Assembly: GCA_037481875.1 (NCBI GenBank)
Contig: JBBFKY010000007.1
Span: 108,236-172,235, forward strand
Direction of reading: 5' to 3'
DNA: 64,000 bases
Source of the DNA: Desulfosoma sp.
GTDB lineage: Bacteria; Desulfobacterota; Syntrophobacteria; Syntrophobacterales; DSM-9756
Shown one piece after another: positions 9,621-19,547 of the stretch. A program made the translations under genes and the position numbers. The notes beneath the pieces were generated by a model that was given only the letters and a program-made list of their open reading frames with translations, was not told where the DNA came from and ran no database searches. Each line of letters starts with the position of its first letter. The stretch's first letter is position 1.

Positions 9621-11051
9621 ATGGAATGGGAAACGGTCATTGGGTTGGAAGTGCATGCGCAATTGCTGACACAAAGCAAAATCTTTTGTGGATGTTCCAC
9701 GGCCTTTGGAGCTCCCCCCAACATCCACACATGCCCTGTTTGTCTGGGCATGCCTGGGGTGCTTCCGGTGTTAAACCGGACCGTCGTTGAATACGCCATG
9801 AAGATGGCTTTGGCCACCCACTGCCGTATCGCTCCTCGGTGCCGCTTCGCCCGTAAGAACTACTTCTATCCGGACCTTCCCAAAAACTACCAGATTTCTC
9901 AGTACGAAGAACCCTTGGCCACGGGCGGATGGCTGGATATTACTACGGAAAACGGCACACGGCGTATCGGTATCACACGGATTCACATGGAAGAAGATGC
10001 AGGAAAACTTGTCCACGATGAAGGCCAACCGGTAAGTTATGTGGACTTCAACCGTACGGGGGTGCCTCTCATTGAAATCGTGAGCGAACCCGACATACGC
10101 ACGCCCGAGGAAGCCGCCGCATACTTGCGCACGCTTCGAGATATTCTCCGTTACCTGGAAATCTGCGACGGCAACATGGAAGAAGGCAGTTTTCGGTGCG
10201 ACGCCAACATCAGTTTACGACCCGTCGGTGCCACGGACTTCGGCGTCAAGACGGAACTGAAAAACATGAACTCTTTTCGTAACGTGCAGCGCGCCCTGGA
10301 ATTTGAAGTACGCCGTCAGCGAGCCCTTCTGGACAAAGGCGAACCCGTCGTGCAGGAAACTCGATTATGGGATGCCGGCCGCGGCGTTACAGTGAGCATG
10401 CGCGGCAAAGAGGAAGCTCACGATTACCGCTATTTTCCAGACCCTGACCTGGTGCCCTTGGCCATCGATGATGATTGGATTGAAGCCGTGCGGCGCAGCC
10501 TTCCCGAATTGCCCGACGCCAAGAGGGAGCGCTTTATGGCTCAATACGGACTTCCGGCCTATGACGCAACGGTCCTGACGGCTTCCAAGGATGTGGCCGA
10601 TTATTTTGAATCGGTTGCGGCAGATTTTCCTCAACCCAAAACCGTCAGCAACTGGATCATGAGTGAACTTCTGCGGGAATTGAAACGGGACGAGCGGGAA
10701 ATCGACCAATGTCCCGTACCCCCCAAACACCTGGCGGAACTGCTGCACTTGGTGGACAAAAATGTGATCAGCGGAAAGATCGCCAAGACCGTTTTCAAGG
10801 AAATGTACGAAACCGGAGCCTCGCCGTCACGAATTGTGGAAGAAAAAGGATTGCGGCAGGTCACCGACGAAGGGGCGCTCATGGCCGTCGTTGAACAGGT
10901 GCTCCAAGAAAATCCCAAGGAAGTGGAAGCTTACCGACAGGGCAAGGAAAAGCTCATGGGCTTTTTTGTCGGGCAGGTGATGCAGAAAACACGGGGCAAA
11001 GCCAACCCCCAGCTGGTCAACCGCATGCTTAAGGAAAAACTTTCGGGCTGA
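9621..11051 (+). CDS. gatB: Asp/Glu-tRNA(Asn/Gln) amidotransferase subunit B
   Basis: 476 residues, full length. GatB binds the mischarged tRNA and, with GatA and GatC, converts Glu-tRNA(Gln) or Asp-tRNA(Asn) to the amide form. The start [15 protein letters not shown] is typical, with AAAGGCG upstream. The zinc-site cysteines appear in FCGC and [10 protein letters not shown], and the GatB/YqeY tail domain fills roughly the last 140 residues. gatA and gatC are not adjacent, so the complex is encoded at split loci. Downstream genes are unrelated, and mtnA begins 80 bp later on the same strand. Confidence 0.96.
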   Translation: MEWETVIGLEVHAQLLTQSKIFCGCSTAFGAPPNIHTCPVCLGMPGVLPVLNRTVVEYAMKMALATHCRIAPRCRFARKNYFYPDLPKNYQISQYEEPLATGGWLDITTENGTRRIGITRIHMEEDAGKLVHDEGQPVSYVDFNRTGVPLIEIVSEPDIRTPEEAAAYLRTLRDILRYLEICDGNMEEGSFRCDANISLRPVGATDFGVKTELKNMNSFRNVQRALEFEVRRQRALLDKGEPVVQETRLWDAGRGVTVSMRGKEEAHDYRYFPDPDLVPLAIDDDWIEAVRRSLPELPDAKRERFMAQYGLPAYDATVLTASKDVADYFESVAADFPQPKTVSNWIMSELLRELKRDEREIDQCPVPPKHLAELLHLVDKNVISGKIAKTVFKEMYETGASPSRIVEEKGLRQVTDEGALMAVVEQVLQENPKEVEAYRQGKEKLMGFFVGQVMQKTRGKANPQLVNRMLKEKLSG

Positions 11052-11131
11052 TCGGTTGGAAACCGAGGCAGTCTTCGGTCAACTAAGTTTCAAGGACACT
11101 CATTTCCATACATGCACAAAGGAGACTGTTT

Positions 11132-12199
11132 ATGCCCCCTTCGCCGCTTAGGCCGATTTGGTGGGACGGCGACGCTGTCATGATCTTGGATCAAAGGCTT
11201 TTGCCCCACAAGCACAAGGTCTTGCGCTGTACCACGGTGGATGAAGTCATTCGAGCGATTAAGACCATGGCCATCCGAGGGGCGCCCGCCGTAGGGATAG
11301 CCGGAGCTATGGCCGCGGCCTTGGCTGCTCGAGCTATCACGGCGGCGGATGTGCGCACCTTTTTCCGGAAGTTTTCTCGTGCATGCCAACGTATTCGAGC
11401 GGCTCGACCAACGGGAAACAATCTGAGCTGGGCTGTGGATGCCGTCTTTGCCGTGGTGGTGGAAAATCCTGGAGCGGATGTGCCCACATTGCAAAAGCTT
11501 ATTCGAGAAAAATCCCAGGCGATTCTTGAGGAAGACATCCGCACCAATGAAGCCATCGGGCAGTGGGGACGGCAAGTGGTTCCTCGCGGCGCCCGCATCC
11601 TCACCTACTGCAACGCGGGTGCTTTGGCTACCGGAGACTACGGCACCGCTTTGGGGGTCATTCGTGCAGCGTTCGCCGCCGACCCCTCCATTCACGTTAC
11701 CTGCTGTGAAACTCGACCGTTTCTTCAAGGAAGCCGCCTGACCGCTTATGAACTCATGGTGGAAAAAATACCGTGCACCCTGATCACGGACAATGCCGCC
11801 GGAAGCTTGATGCAGCAAAAAAAGATCGATCTAGTGATCGTAGGGGCGGACCGGATTGCAGCAAACGGTGACACGGCCAACAAGATCGGAACCTACTCGC
11901 TGGCCGTGCTGGCCCAGGCAAACGGTGTGCCCTTTTACGTGGCGGCACCGAGATCCACCATCGATCCTCTGTTGCCCAATGGGTCTGGAATCCCCATAGA
12001 AGTGCGGGATCCCAAGGAAGTGACCCATTTTTACGGGCGTCAAGTGGCTCCTCGAGGCATGGCGGCTCTGAATCCGGCCTTTGATGTGACACCCCATCGA
12101 TACATTACGGGAATCATCACGGAAGTGGGCGTCATCAAAAAACCCTTTACACAAGGGATTCGCCGAGCCTTGGAAGCCCCTTTTGCACCCGTCTCGTAA
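11132..12199 (+). CDS. mtnA: S-methyl-5-thioribose-1-phosphate isomerase
   Basis: 355 residues of the eIF2B-alpha-like family. It converts methylthioribose-1-phosphate to methylthioribulose-1-phosphate in methionine salvage. Landmarks are AIRGAPAVGIAGAMAAALAA near the start, NLSWAVDAVF, the catalytic cysteine segment ILTYCNAGALATGDYGTALG and the aspartate of VGADRIAANGD. AAGGAG precedes the ATG by 8 bases. No other salvage gene (mtnB, mtnC, mtnD) is adjacent, so this could belong to a truncated or alternative salvage route. Confidence 0.95.
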   Translation: MPPSPLRPIWWDGDAVMILDQRLLPHKHKVLRCTTVDEVIRAIKTMAIRGAPAVGIAGAMAAALAARAITAADVRTFFRKFSRACQRIRAARPTGNNLSWAVDAVFAVVVENPGADVPTLQKLIREKSQAILEEDIRTNEAIGQWGRQVVPRGARILTYCNAGALATGDYGTALGVIRAAFAADPSIHVTCCETRPFLQGSRLTAYELMVEKIPCTLITDNAAGSLMQQKKIDLVIVGADRIAANGDTANKIGTYSLAVLAQANGVPFYVAAPRSTIDPLLPNGSGIPIEVRDPKEVTHFYGRQVAPRGMAALNPAFDVTPHRYITGIITEVGVIKKPFTQGIRRALEAPFAPVS

Positions 12200-12210
12200 C
12201 CCCAGCGAGG

Positions 12211-12245
12211 GGCCTACGCGGGCGGTCCCATGGGTCCGCCCCTAC
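12211..12245. repeat. GC-rich palindromic intergenic repeat
   Basis: GGGCGGTCCCATGGGTCCGCCC followed by CTAC is palindromic apart from the centre. It lies between the convergent genes mtnA and radA; the rest of the gap (12246-12488) shows no gene. Its location suits a transcription-end structure, but there is no T-run. Confidence 0.7.
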
Positions 12246-12488
12246 AGGGATTGAAGGTCAGGGCAGATGAAATGGTCTCGCCTCCATGTTCCTGTGCAGA
12301 TGTGCGTTTTTGGGCAGTCCCTTAGGTCCGCCTCACCAGAGATTGTTTTACGGGGTGGGTCTGCGGACACATACGCCGGTACACCCCGACAAGGGTTTTT
12401 CTCAAGGACGAGGACGTGGAGGTCCCGATGGACATGGGTGCATCGACCGCAATATGGGCCCGGATTGGAATCGGAGAATGGCGGCTGG

Positions 12489-13853
12489 TTAGCCGAAAAG
12501 GGTTTTGACGGCTTCTTCCACGGAGCGCACCCCGATACAATGCCCTTCGATGCCACATGAAGCCAACTGTTCCTGATTCCCGCGAGGGCAAACGATGGTG
12601 CGAAATCCCAAAGACACAGCTTCAGCCAACCGACGCCCTGCATGCCCTACCCCTCGGACTTCTCCGGCCAGCCCCACTTCTCCCCAGGCCACCAAATCCT
12701 CAGGCAAAGCCACTTCCATGGAACTGCTTACCAAGGCCAAAACCACCGCCAGATCCGCCGCCGTTTCGCTCAGCTTGACCCCTCCCGCCACATTGACGAA
12801 AACGTCCTGCTGCAGAAAATGAAACCCCAATTTCTTTTCCAGCACGGCCAACAGCAGGGACACGCGATTGGGGTCCACGCCCATAAAGGTGCGCCTTGGC
12901 TGCGCCCAGCCGCTGGAAGACACCAAAGCCTGCACCTCCACCAGAATGGGCCGGGTGCCTTCCATGGCACACACGACAACCGATCCTGCAACACCCTTGG
13001 GTCGCTCAGCGAGTAGGAATCGAGACGGATTCGGCACCTGTTCCAAACCCGATTCCTTCATTTCAAAAACCCCGATTTCATTGGTGGACCCGAAGCGGTT
13101 TTTCACGGCTCGAAGAAGGCGAAAGGTATGGCTGCGGTCTCCTTCCAGGTAGAGCACGGCATCCACCAGATGCTCCAGGACTCGAGGCCCGGCCACAACA
13201 CCTTCCTTCGTGACATGGCCCACAAGAAAAACACCCATGTTTTTTTCTTTGGCCAGACGCTGTAACCATGCCGCCGATTCCCTCACCTGAGACACAGACC
13301 CCGGAGCGCTTTCCAAAAGATCCAACCGCATGGTTTGAATGGAATCTACAGCCAAGACTAAAGGAGGGCGGCTTGACAGAAGGGGTTCCAGAGTGTCCAA
13401 GCTTGTTTCGGCAAGAACCCACAGGGAGTCGGTCGGAGCGAGCCCGAGACGTTGCGCCCGCAATTTAATTTGGGCCAGGCTTTCTTCCCCGGAAACGTAA
13501 AGCACGGAACCCAGCCGTGCCATGTGTCCTAAAGCCTGTAAGAGCAGCGTGGATTTGCCGATACCCGGATCCCCGGCAAGGAGAATGACCGATCCGGGAA
13601 CCAGTCCACCGCCCAGCACACGGTCCCATTCTTGCAAACCTGACTTGAGGCGCATTTCTTCCAGGATCGGCACATCGAAAAGGAGTACAGGTTGCGCAGA
13701 GGTTGGTTTGCCTCCGATTGTTCGACCGCTTTTGGAAACTTTCACGGCTTCCTGAAACGTGTTCCATGCCTGACAACCGGGACATCTCCCCAGCCATTTG
13801 GAAGTTTCGTAACCGCACTCCACGCATTGAAAAACAGTCTTGTCTTTGCTCAT
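12489..13853 (-). CDS. radA: DNA repair protein RadA
   Basis: 454 residues, full length. RadA (Sms) is a RecA-like ATPase that drives branch migration in homologous recombination. Order of parts: N-terminal C4 zinc finger (CVECGYETSKWLGRCPGC), RecA-type ATPase with LLAGDPGIGKSTLLLQ, the RadA-specific KNRFGS motif, then a Lon-protease-like C-terminal domain. The frame extends upstream to 13916, but MSKDKTVFQC at 13853 is the family start with GGGGAG at good spacing. It stands alone and is convergent with mtnA. Confidence 0.96.
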   Translation of the reverse strand: MSKDKTVFQCVECGYETSKWLGRCPGCQAWNTFQEAVKVSKSGRTIGGKPTSAQPVLLFDVPILEEMRLKSGLQEWDRVLGGGLVPGSVILLAGDPGIGKSTLLLQALGHMARLGSVLYVSGEESLAQIKLRAQRLGLAPTDSLWVLAETSLDTLEPLLSSRPPLVLAVDSIQTMRLDLLESAPGSVSQVRESAAWLQRLAKEKNMGVFLVGHVTKEGVVAGPRVLEHLVDAVLYLEGDRSHTFRLLRAVKNRFGSTNEIGVFEMKESGLEQVPNPSRFLLAERPKGVAGSVVVCAMEGTRPILVEVQALVSSSGWAQPRRTFMGVDPNRVSLLLAVLEKKLGFHFLQQDVFVNVAGGVKLSETAADLAVVLALVSSSMEVALPEDLVAWGEVGLAGEVRGVGHAGRRLAEAVSLGFRTIVCPRGNQEQLASCGIEGHCIGVRSVEEAVKTLFG

Positions 13854-14356
13854 GAAAAACTCCCCGGCATCCTTTCCGCCCATGGATGCCTTTTTCCACC
13901 AGGTCACGAGCACCATCGGGAGCCTTTGCAGCCCTCTTTACCACAGATTGCTCTGTAATGCGCAGGGACTCTTCAAGGTCTTCAAGGACGTCCGACCGTC
14001 TTGGCCTTGAAAACCGAAACTTTTCCAAAAGCATATTGTGAGAGACAATGCATTCCGCCGATACATGAAAACCTTGAGGAGCCTTTGGGGATGCTGTCCG
14101 AGTCCTCGCAATAGCAAGGTCTCTTGCCGTTTGAAGGTAGGGGCGAGTCGGCGGCTCGGTCCTACCCTGAAATGCCATGAAGCACCTCGGCATTGCTGGT
14201 TCTCGGACAGGCTCCCAGGTATTAAGCACCGGATCGAGAAACTGGGGAAGGCCTGTCTCGGCAGGCAGAAGGGCAAAAGGGCGCAGAAAGGGCGTCTCGT
14301 TCGCTTCCATGGAACCCAGATGGCGACCGAAACTCGATGAGCCTCTTTCGCAGGCG
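13854..14356. other. Gene-free stretch between radA and the trxA promoter
   Basis: No open frame here has a credible start or resembles a known family; the long minus-strand frames are not supported. The only structure seen is a GC-rich repeat copy at 14137-14165. Confidence 0.55.
14137..14165. repeat. GC-rich palindromic intergenic repeat
   Basis: GTAGGGGCGAG and CTCGGTCCTAC pair imperfectly around a short loop. A divergent copy of the GTAGGGGCGG family, between divergent radA and trxA. Confidence 0.6.
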
Positions 14357-14386
14357 TTGACAAAAAAAAACGGGCTGGTTTATAGT
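14357..14386 (+). promoter_or_regulatory. Sigma-70 promoter for trxA
   Basis: TTGACA at 14357-14362 and TATAGT at 14381-14386 with an 18-bp spacer, about 90 bp before the trxA start. The -35 box is a perfect match and the -10 differs at one position. Confidence 0.7.
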
Positions 14387-14474
14387 CGCACATCAAGTTT
14401 TTTTGATGATGGAAGGGAACATTTGGGACAGGGTCCTTCGAACCCAAGCACAATGTCCAGGGAGGCGTGCTCAC

Positions 14475-14807
14475 ATGGCTGGAAAGAACATCATTGAAAT
14501 CACGGACGGCAGTTTTGAACAGGAAGTTTTGCAATCCAGTATTCCGGTTCTGGTGGATTTCTGGGCGCCTTGGTGCGGACCGTGCCGTGCCATCGCTCCG
14601 GTGATCGACGAACTGTCGGCCGAATACGCGGGAAAACTCAAAGTGGCCAAATGCAATGTGGATGAAAATCCTAACACGCCGGCCCGGTTCGGCATTCGAG
14701 CCATCCCGACCCTGATCCTTTTCAAGAACGGAAACGTGACGGAACAGATTACGGGCGCGGTCGCCAAGTCCCAGATTGCTGCGGCAGTGGACAAGGTGGT
14801 CTCCTGA
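14475..14807 (+). CDS. trxA: Thioredoxin
   Basis: 110 residues, the classic thioredoxin length and fold. It carries the redox motif W-C-G-P-C in DFWAPWCGPCRA and the cis-proline segment IRAIPTLILFKNG. It reduces disulfides in cytosolic proteins and is itself reduced by the thioredoxin reductase encoded next. The frame opens upstream at 14403, but the ATG at 14475 has GGGAGG 9 bases before it and matches the family start. It is driven by a clear sigma-70 promoter and followed 83 bp later by trxB. Confidence 0.96.
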   Translation: MAGKNIIEITDGSFEQEVLQSSIPVLVDFWAPWCGPCRAIAPVIDELSAEYAGKLKVAKCNVDENPNTPARFGIRAIPTLILFKNGNVTEQITGAVAKSQIAAAVDKVVS

Positions 14808-14890
14808 TCCCTCACCCTTCCCACAACGCCAATCACCATGGACCCTCTATGGGTCCATGAACTCACGTCTCGAGCGCGTGCCAAATCCAC

Positions 14891-15826
14891 ATGATAACCC
14901 CTGAACTGTACGACATGGTGATCGTAGGTGGAGGCCCTGCGGGACTCACAGCGGCACTCTATGCATGTCGAGCCCGCTACAAGACCCTTCTGGTGGAACG
15001 CATCGGCTTGGGCGGCCAGTTGCTCACCTACGAAAAAGTGGACAATTACCCTGGATTTCCCGAAGGGATCACTACCTTTGAATTGATCGAACTCTTCAAA
15101 GCGCAGGCTTTGCGATTCGGCATGGAACATCGCAGTGCTGAAGTGACATCTTTGGAAGTGACCGGCCCGGTCAAGGTGCTGCACACCACCGAAGGCCCTA
15201 TTGAAGCAAAATCGGTGATCATCGCCACGGGATGCGCTCCCAAGAAGCTCCAGGTCAAGGGAGAAGTGGAATTTACGGGTCGAGGTGTTTCTTACTGTGC
15301 GATCTGTGACGGCCCGTTTTACCGCAATGAACAGGTGGCCGTGGTCGGCGGCGGGGACACGGCTGTGGAAGAAGCCGTGTACCTGACTAAATTCGCGTCC
15401 CATGTGCACATCATTCATCGTCGGAGCGAGCTTCGAGCCATCAAAGTCCTTCAGGAAGAAGCCCTGTCCAACCCCAAGATTACGGTCCATTGGAACCGTA
15501 TCGTTTCGGAAATTCACGGCGGCCCTCAAGGTGTGACCGGCCTTGAACTGCAAGACACCACCACCTGCGAAAGTTCTCGATTGGACGTCTCCGGTGTCTT
15601 CGTCTTTGTTGGGCTTCTTCCCAATAGCCAGTGGGTGCCCGAAATTGTCCGGCGAGATGATTCGGGGTTTCTCATCACCAACGAAGAGATGGCCACGTCG
15701 GTTCCAGGCATTTTCGCAGCCGGCGATGTGCGATCGAAAAGCCTTCGCCAGATCGTTACCGCCGTAGGCGACGGCGCAACAGCGGCTTTTTGCGCCGGAC
15801 GCTATATCGAGAATCGTAAAGCGTGA
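14891..15826 (+). CDS. trxB: Thioredoxin-disulfide reductase
   Basis: 311 residues, a low-molecular-weight FAD/NADPH reductase. Domains: FAD-binding GGGPAGLTAALYACR near the N-terminus, NADPH domain with GGGDTAVEEAVYL, redox-active C-A-I-C in SYCAICDGPFY, and the C-terminal FAD motif IFAAGDVRSK. It transfers electrons from NADPH to TrxA encoded upstream. No strong Shine-Dalgarno is visible. The final residues E-N-R-K-A and the TGA stop are read from the start of a CGTGAAGT-type intergenic repeat array, so the extreme C-terminus may be repeat-derived. Confidence 0.95.
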   Translation: MITPELYDMVIVGGGPAGLTAALYACRARYKTLLVERIGLGGQLLTYEKVDNYPGFPEGITTFELIELFKAQALRFGMEHRSAEVTSLEVTGPVKVLHTTEGPIEAKSVIIATGCAPKKLQVKGEVEFTGRGVSYCAICDGPFYRNEQVAVVGGGDTAVEEAVYLTKFASHVHIIHRRSELRAIKVLQEEALSNPKITVHWNRIVSEIHGGPQGVTGLELQDTTTCESSRLDVSGVFVFVGLLPNSQWVPEIVRRDDSGFLITNEEMATSVPGIFAAGDVRSKSLRQIVTAVGDGATAAFCAGRYIENRKA

Positions 15827-15917
15827 AATCGTAAGGTGTGAATCGTAAGTCGTTCATGGTGAAGCGTCAATGGTGACTGAAAGGGAAAGGTGCCATGACC
15901 TGACGACTTCACGATTC
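15811..15917. repeat. CGTGAAGT-family array between trxB and bamD
   Basis: Forward units (GAATCGTAAAGCGTGAAATC, then AATCGTAAGTCG) occupy 15811-15858 and a reverse unit (GACGACTTCACGATTCC) occupies 15902-15918, giving a loose inverted arrangement. The trxB stop codon is the TGA of the first CGTGA. Confidence 0.75.
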
Positions 15918-15933
15918 CAGGGAGCGTCTCACC

Positions 15934-16701
15934 ATGACTATTCTGTTTCAACGGTGGAACCTTGGCGGTGTGCTACGGTGCCTCGCAGTCTCGAGCCTCT
16001 GCATGGCGCTTTTGACCGGATGCGGGACAAATCTTCTCAGTTACTACTTCGACGATCTGTTTGACTCAGGAGACACCGCCGAACGCACGCCGGAACAATT
16101 GGCCTGGGACGGAATGGAAGCCATGCGGGCCAAAAAATACGGTAAGGCTCTGGAGTCTTTCCAAAAACTTAAGGAACGATACCCATACAGCAAGTATGCC
16201 ATTTTGGCGGAACTTAAAGTGGGAGACGCCCATTATTACAAGAAAGACTACGAAGAAGCCGCTCTCGCCTACGAAGAATTTGTGCGGCTGCATCCGAGAA
16301 ACGAGGCCGTCCCTTATGTGTTGTATCAGTTGGGCATGAGTCAGTACCTCATCTCACCGTCCATGGACCGGGATCAGGATCAGACACGCAAGGCCATGGA
16401 AACCTTTCAGAGGCTCATGGAACTTTATCCCAACACGGAATATGCCGCCAAAGCCCAGGCTCAGCTCTTTGAATGCGAAAAGCGTATCGCCGCCCATGAA
16501 TATCGTATTGCGCGCATGTACTACAACATGGGCAAATACCGAGCGGCTCAGCAACGTCTGACACGCCTGCTGGAAGATTATCCCAAAGCAGTAGAGAAGC
16601 TGGGCTACGGAAAGGACATTGAAAAGATTCTTGCCGAGAGCGGAAAAAAGTTGGAACGCCAAGGGGACGGCAAGAGTGTCTGGACTCGCCTGGGATTTTA
16701 A
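15934..16701 (+). CDS. bamD: Outer membrane assembly lipoprotein BamD
   Basis: 255 residues. It begins with a lipoprotein signal peptide ending in L-L-T-G-C (lipidated C30), followed by tetratricopeptide-like helical repeats ([40 protein letters not shown] and similar) characteristic of BamD/YfiO. BamD is the essential outer-membrane lipoprotein that hands beta-barrel proteins to BamA, so its presence indicates a Gram-negative envelope. AGGGAG lies before the ATG, just after a CGTGAAGT repeat array. rho follows 19 bp later and is probably co-transcribed. Confidence 0.92.
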   Translation: MTILFQRWNLGGVLRCLAVSSLCMALLTGCGTNLLSYYFDDLFDSGDTAERTPEQLAWDGMEAMRAKKYGKALESFQKLKERYPYSKYAILAELKVGDAHYYKKDYEEAALAYEEFVRLHPRNEAVPYVLYQLGMSQYLISPSMDRDQDQTRKAMETFQRLMELYPNTEYAAKAQAQLFECEKRIAAHEYRIARMYYNMGKYRAAQQRLTRLLEDYPKAVEKLGYGKDIEKILAESGKKLERQGDGKSVWTRLGF

Positions 16702-16720
16702 TGGTGAAAAGGAAAAAGGA

Positions 16721-18043
16721 ATGATCGAGAACAACAACTCCACGGTTTCCACCGCCACGACGTCCAAGAAGGACGCTTCCGTCGCCCATCGTGAAATGAA
16801 CCTGGTGGAACTCAAGCGGCGCAATATCAAGGAACTAGTCTCCCTGGCGCGAGCGCTTCAGATCGAAGGCGCCACTTCCATGCGCAAACAGGATCTCATC
16901 TTCGCCATTCTGCAGGCTCAAGCAGAAATGAGCGGTCTTATCTACGGCGAAGGTGTTCTGGAAATCCTTCCCGACGGATTCGGGTTTCTTCGGACTCAGG
17001 ACTATAATTACCTGCCCGGTCCGGACGACATCTACGTCAGCCCGTCCCAGATTCGCCGGTTCAATCTGCGCACCGGAGACACCATCTCGGGCCAAATCCG
17101 GCCTCCTAAGGACAATGAACGCTACTTCGCGCTGCTCAAGGTGGAAGCGGTCAACTTCGAAGAACCCGAAGTGGCCAAAGACAAGATCCTCTTTGACAAC
17201 CTGACCCCCATTTATCCCGACCGACGGATCAAGCTGGAAACCACTTCGGACAACTATTCCACCCGCGTCATGGATCTCCTCACGCCCGTGGGATTCGGGC
17301 AGCGTGGCCTCATCGTGGCCCCTCCCCGCACCGGTAAGACCATGCTTTTGCAAAGCATCGCCAACGCCATCGCCAAAAATCATCGTGACGCCTACCTTAT
17401 CGTGCTTCTCATCGATGAACGTCCGGAAGAAGTCACAGACATGGAACGTAACGTGCGGGCGGAAGTGGTGAGTTCCACCTTTGACGAACCCGCGCAGCGC
17501 CATGTGCAGGTGGCCGAAATGGTCATCGAAAAAGCGAAGCGGCTCGTGGAACATCGCCGCGACGTGGTCATTCTGCTGGACAGCATCACACGGTTGGCTC
17601 GAGCCTACAACACGGTGGTGCCGCCTAGCGGCAAGATTCTTTCCGGAGGTTTGGATTCCAACGCCCTGCATCGTCCCAAGCGCTTTTTCGGCGCCGCACG
17701 AAACATCGAACAAGGCGGCAGCCTCACCATTATCGCCACGGCCCTTATCGATACGGGAAGCCGCATGGACGAAGTGATCTTTGAAGAATTCAAGGGCACG
17801 GGCAACATGGAAATCCATCTGGATCGTAAGCTGGCCGATCGGCGTATCTTCCCGGCCATCGACATCAACCGATCCGGCACCCGTAAGGAAGAACTGCTGC
17901 TTCCTCCGGAAGATCTCAACCGTATCTGGATCTTGCGCAAGCTCCTCTCTCCCCTTAACCCTGTGGACGCCATGGAATTTCTTCTGGACAAAATGCAAGG
18001 CACCAAGGACAATGAAGACTTCCTTGCATCCATGAACCGATAA
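16721..18043 (+). CDS. rho: Transcription termination factor Rho
   Basis: 440 residues. Rho is the RNA-dependent hexameric helicase that ends transcription. Parts in order: Rho N-terminal helical domain ([20 protein letters not shown]), cold-shock-like RNA-binding domain ([16 protein letters not shown]), and the ATPase domain with Walker A A-P-P-R-T-G-K-T (K206) and the Q/R-loop region. A leader of about 25 polar residues precedes the N-terminal domain. The frame is open upstream inside bamD, but the ATG at 16721 has AAGGAAAAAGGA in front and gives a normal-length protein. Confidence 0.97.
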   Translation: MIENNNSTVSTATTSKKDASVAHREMNLVELKRRNIKELVSLARALQIEGATSMRKQDLIFAILQAQAEMSGLIYGEGVLEILPDGFGFLRTQDYNYLPGPDDIYVSPSQIRRFNLRTGDTISGQIRPPKDNERYFALLKVEAVNFEEPEVAKDKILFDNLTPIYPDRRIKLETTSDNYSTRVMDLLTPVGFGQRGLIVAPPRTGKTMLLQSIANAIAKNHRDAYLIVLLIDERPEEVTDMERNVRAEVVSSTFDEPAQRHVQVAEMVIEKAKRLVEHRRDVVILLDSITRLARAYNTVVPPSGKILSGGLDSNALHRPKRFFGAARNIEQGGSLTIIATALIDTGSRMDEVIFEEFKGTGNMEIHLDRKLADRRIFPAIDINRSGTRKEELLLPPEDLNRIWILRKLLSPLNPVDAMEFLLDKMQGTKDNEDFLASMNR

Positions 18044-18052
18044 GGAAAGGGC

Positions 18053-18080
18053 TTGCATCCGGCGTTCCTGTGGTTATAAT
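18053..18080 (+). promoter_or_regulatory. Sigma-70-like promoter for rpmE
   Basis: TTGCAT at 18053-18058 and a perfect TATAAT at 18075-18080 with a 16-bp spacer, 38 bp before the rpmE start and just after the rho stop. Confidence 0.65.
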
Positions 18081-18118
18081 GTGGGGCTTTCAAAGATTGA
18101 ACCCACACGGAGGCGATC

Positions 18119-18352
18119 ATGAAAAAGGACATTCATCCGCAATACTTTCAAACGGTGATTCGCTGCGCCTGCGGCAACGAGATTCAGACGGGTTCCACAA
18201 AAAAAGATATTCGTGTGGAAATCTGTTCCAAGTGCCATCCGTTTTTTACGGGTAAACAGAAACTGGTGGACACGGGTGGGCGTATCGAACGGTTTATGAA
18301 AAAGTATGAGCATTACCAAAAGAATCAGGAAAAAGCCCAGGAAAACCGTTAG
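18119..18352 (+). CDS. rpmE: Ribosomal protein bL31, zinc-binding form
   Basis: 77 residues, a component of the large ribosomal subunit. The N-terminus MKKDIHPQY and the motif [13 protein letters not shown] are typical of L31. Four cysteines (C16, C18, C36, C39) make this the zinc-containing C+ type rather than the zinc-free paralogue. GGAGG precedes the ATG. It has its own promoter and a strong terminator downstream, so it can be transcribed separately from its neighbours rho and prfA. Confidence 0.97.
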   Translation: MKKDIHPQYFQTVIRCACGNEIQTGSTKKDIRVEICSKCHPFFTGKQKLVDTGGRIERFMKKYEHYQKNQEKAQENR

Positions 18353-18360
18353 AACCCACG

Positions 18361-18427
18361 ACCCGGAACCTCCCCTTCACGCAGCGAAAGCCCGTGAGGG
18401 GTTGCGAAGAGTGTCCGGGTTTTTTTG
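18361..18427 (+). terminator. Rho-independent terminator after rpmE
   Basis: Outer stem ACCCGGA (18361-18367) with TCCGGGT (18414-18420), inner stem CCCCTTCACG with CGTGAGGGG (one bulge), followed by a run of seven T from 18420. Confidence 0.85.
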
Positions 18428-18455
18428 CGTCTTTTGCCGATGACCGGAACTTTCC

Positions 18456-19526
18456 ATGTTTGATCGACTGGCCGGACTGGAAGAACGTTACATAGAACTG
18501 GAAAAGCTTTTGAGCGACCCTGAGGTGATCAACCAACCCAGGGAATACCAAAAGATCGCCAAGGAACATGCGGATCTTTCCCCCTTGGTGGAAGCGCTTC
18601 GGCGCTATCGAAAAGCTCAGGAAGAAATAGAATCCAATCAGGATCTTCTTCGCCAGGAAAACGATCCTGAAATGCGTGAACTCATTCGTGAAGACCTGAA
18701 CCGACTTCGAAAGGAACTGGAAGACACGGAGCAGGCTCTTAAGCGCATGCTGGTCCCCAAGGATCCCAACGACGAAAAGAACGTGATCCTGGAAATTCGA
18801 GCGGGAACCGGGGGGGAAGAAGCCGCTTTGTTTGCGGCGGATCTTTTTCGCATGTATTCACGTTATGCAGAAAATCGAGGCTGGAAGGTGGAGTTGCTGG
18901 ATGCGCATTCCACAGGAATCGGGGGATTCAAGGAAGTCATTGCAGCCATTAACGGATCTGGAGCCTTCAGCCGGTTGAAATTTGAACGGGGAGTGCACCG
19001 AGTCCAGCGCGTACCGGAAACGGAAAGTCAAGGTCGAATCCACACGTCGGCCGTCACGGTGGCGGTGCTTCCGGAAGCCGAAGAAGTGGATGTGGAAATC
19101 GATCCCAACGATCTGCGTGTGGATGTGTTTCGGTCTTCGGGGCCGGGCGGTCAGAGTGTGAACACCACGGATTCGGCCGTGCGCATCACGCATCTTCCCA
19201 CGGGTCTGGTGGTGGTGTGCCAGGATGAAAAATCTCAGCACAAAAACAAGGCCAAGGCCATGAAGGTGCTTCGAGCGCGCCTGCTGGACAGGATGCGTTC
19301 GGAACAGGAAGCCAAAATCGCCCAGGAACGCAAAAGCCAAGTGGGAACCGGAGATCGCAGCGAGCGGATTCGCACCTACAATTTTCCTCAGAATCGTGTC
19401 ACCGACCACCGCATTAACCTCACGCTCTATAAACTGGAAGAGGTCATGATGGGTGCTCTGGACGACATCATCGACCCTCTGATCGCCGCGGCCCAAGCGG
19501 AAGCGCTTCAAGAAGGAAATCCCTGA
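18456..19526 (+). CDS. prfA: Peptide chain release factor 1
   Basis: 356 residues, the RF1 length. It reads UAA and UAG stop codons and releases the finished peptide. The codon-recognition loop has the RF1-type P-x-T motif ([14 protein letters not shown]) and the catalytic G-G-Q is at 231-233 in [14 protein letters not shown]. The very next gene encodes PrmC, the enzyme that methylates this glutamine, giving a functional pair 21 bp apart. Because RF1 does not read UGA, it is not the factor competing at the two in-frame TGA codons found elsewhere in the window. Confidence 0.97.
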   Translation: MFDRLAGLEERYIELEKLLSDPEVINQPREYQKIAKEHADLSPLVEALRRYRKAQEEIESNQDLLRQENDPEMRELIREDLNRLRKELEDTEQALKRMLVPKDPNDEKNVILEIRAGTGGEEAALFAADLFRMYSRYAENRGWKVELLDAHSTGIGGFKEVIAAINGSGAFSRLKFERGVHRVQRVPETESQGRIHTSAVTVAVLPEAEEVDVEIDPNDLRVDVFRSSGPGGQSVNTTDSAVRITHLPTGLVVVCQDEKSQHKNKAKAMKVLRARLLDRMRSEQEAKIAQERKSQVGTGDRSERIRTYNFPQNRVTDHRINLTLYKLEEVMMGALDDIIDPLIAAAQAEALQEGNP

Positions 19527-19547
19527 GGCGCCCCCCAGGTCCACGCC

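Noticed and set aside
11049-11080. Terminator after gatB (TCGGTT-GGA-AACCGA)
   Set aside because: The stem is short and no T-run follows.
13465-14310. 281-residue minus-strand frame upstream of radA
   Set aside because: It overlaps radA out of frame and runs through a gap containing a palindromic repeat; no motif seen.
14471-15553. 360-residue minus-strand frame over trxA and trxB
   Set aside because: Antisense of two clear redox genes with their own promoter.
16835-18058. 407-residue minus-strand frame over rho
   Set aside because: Antisense of a clear rho gene; the composition is typical of a shadow frame in GC-rich DNA.
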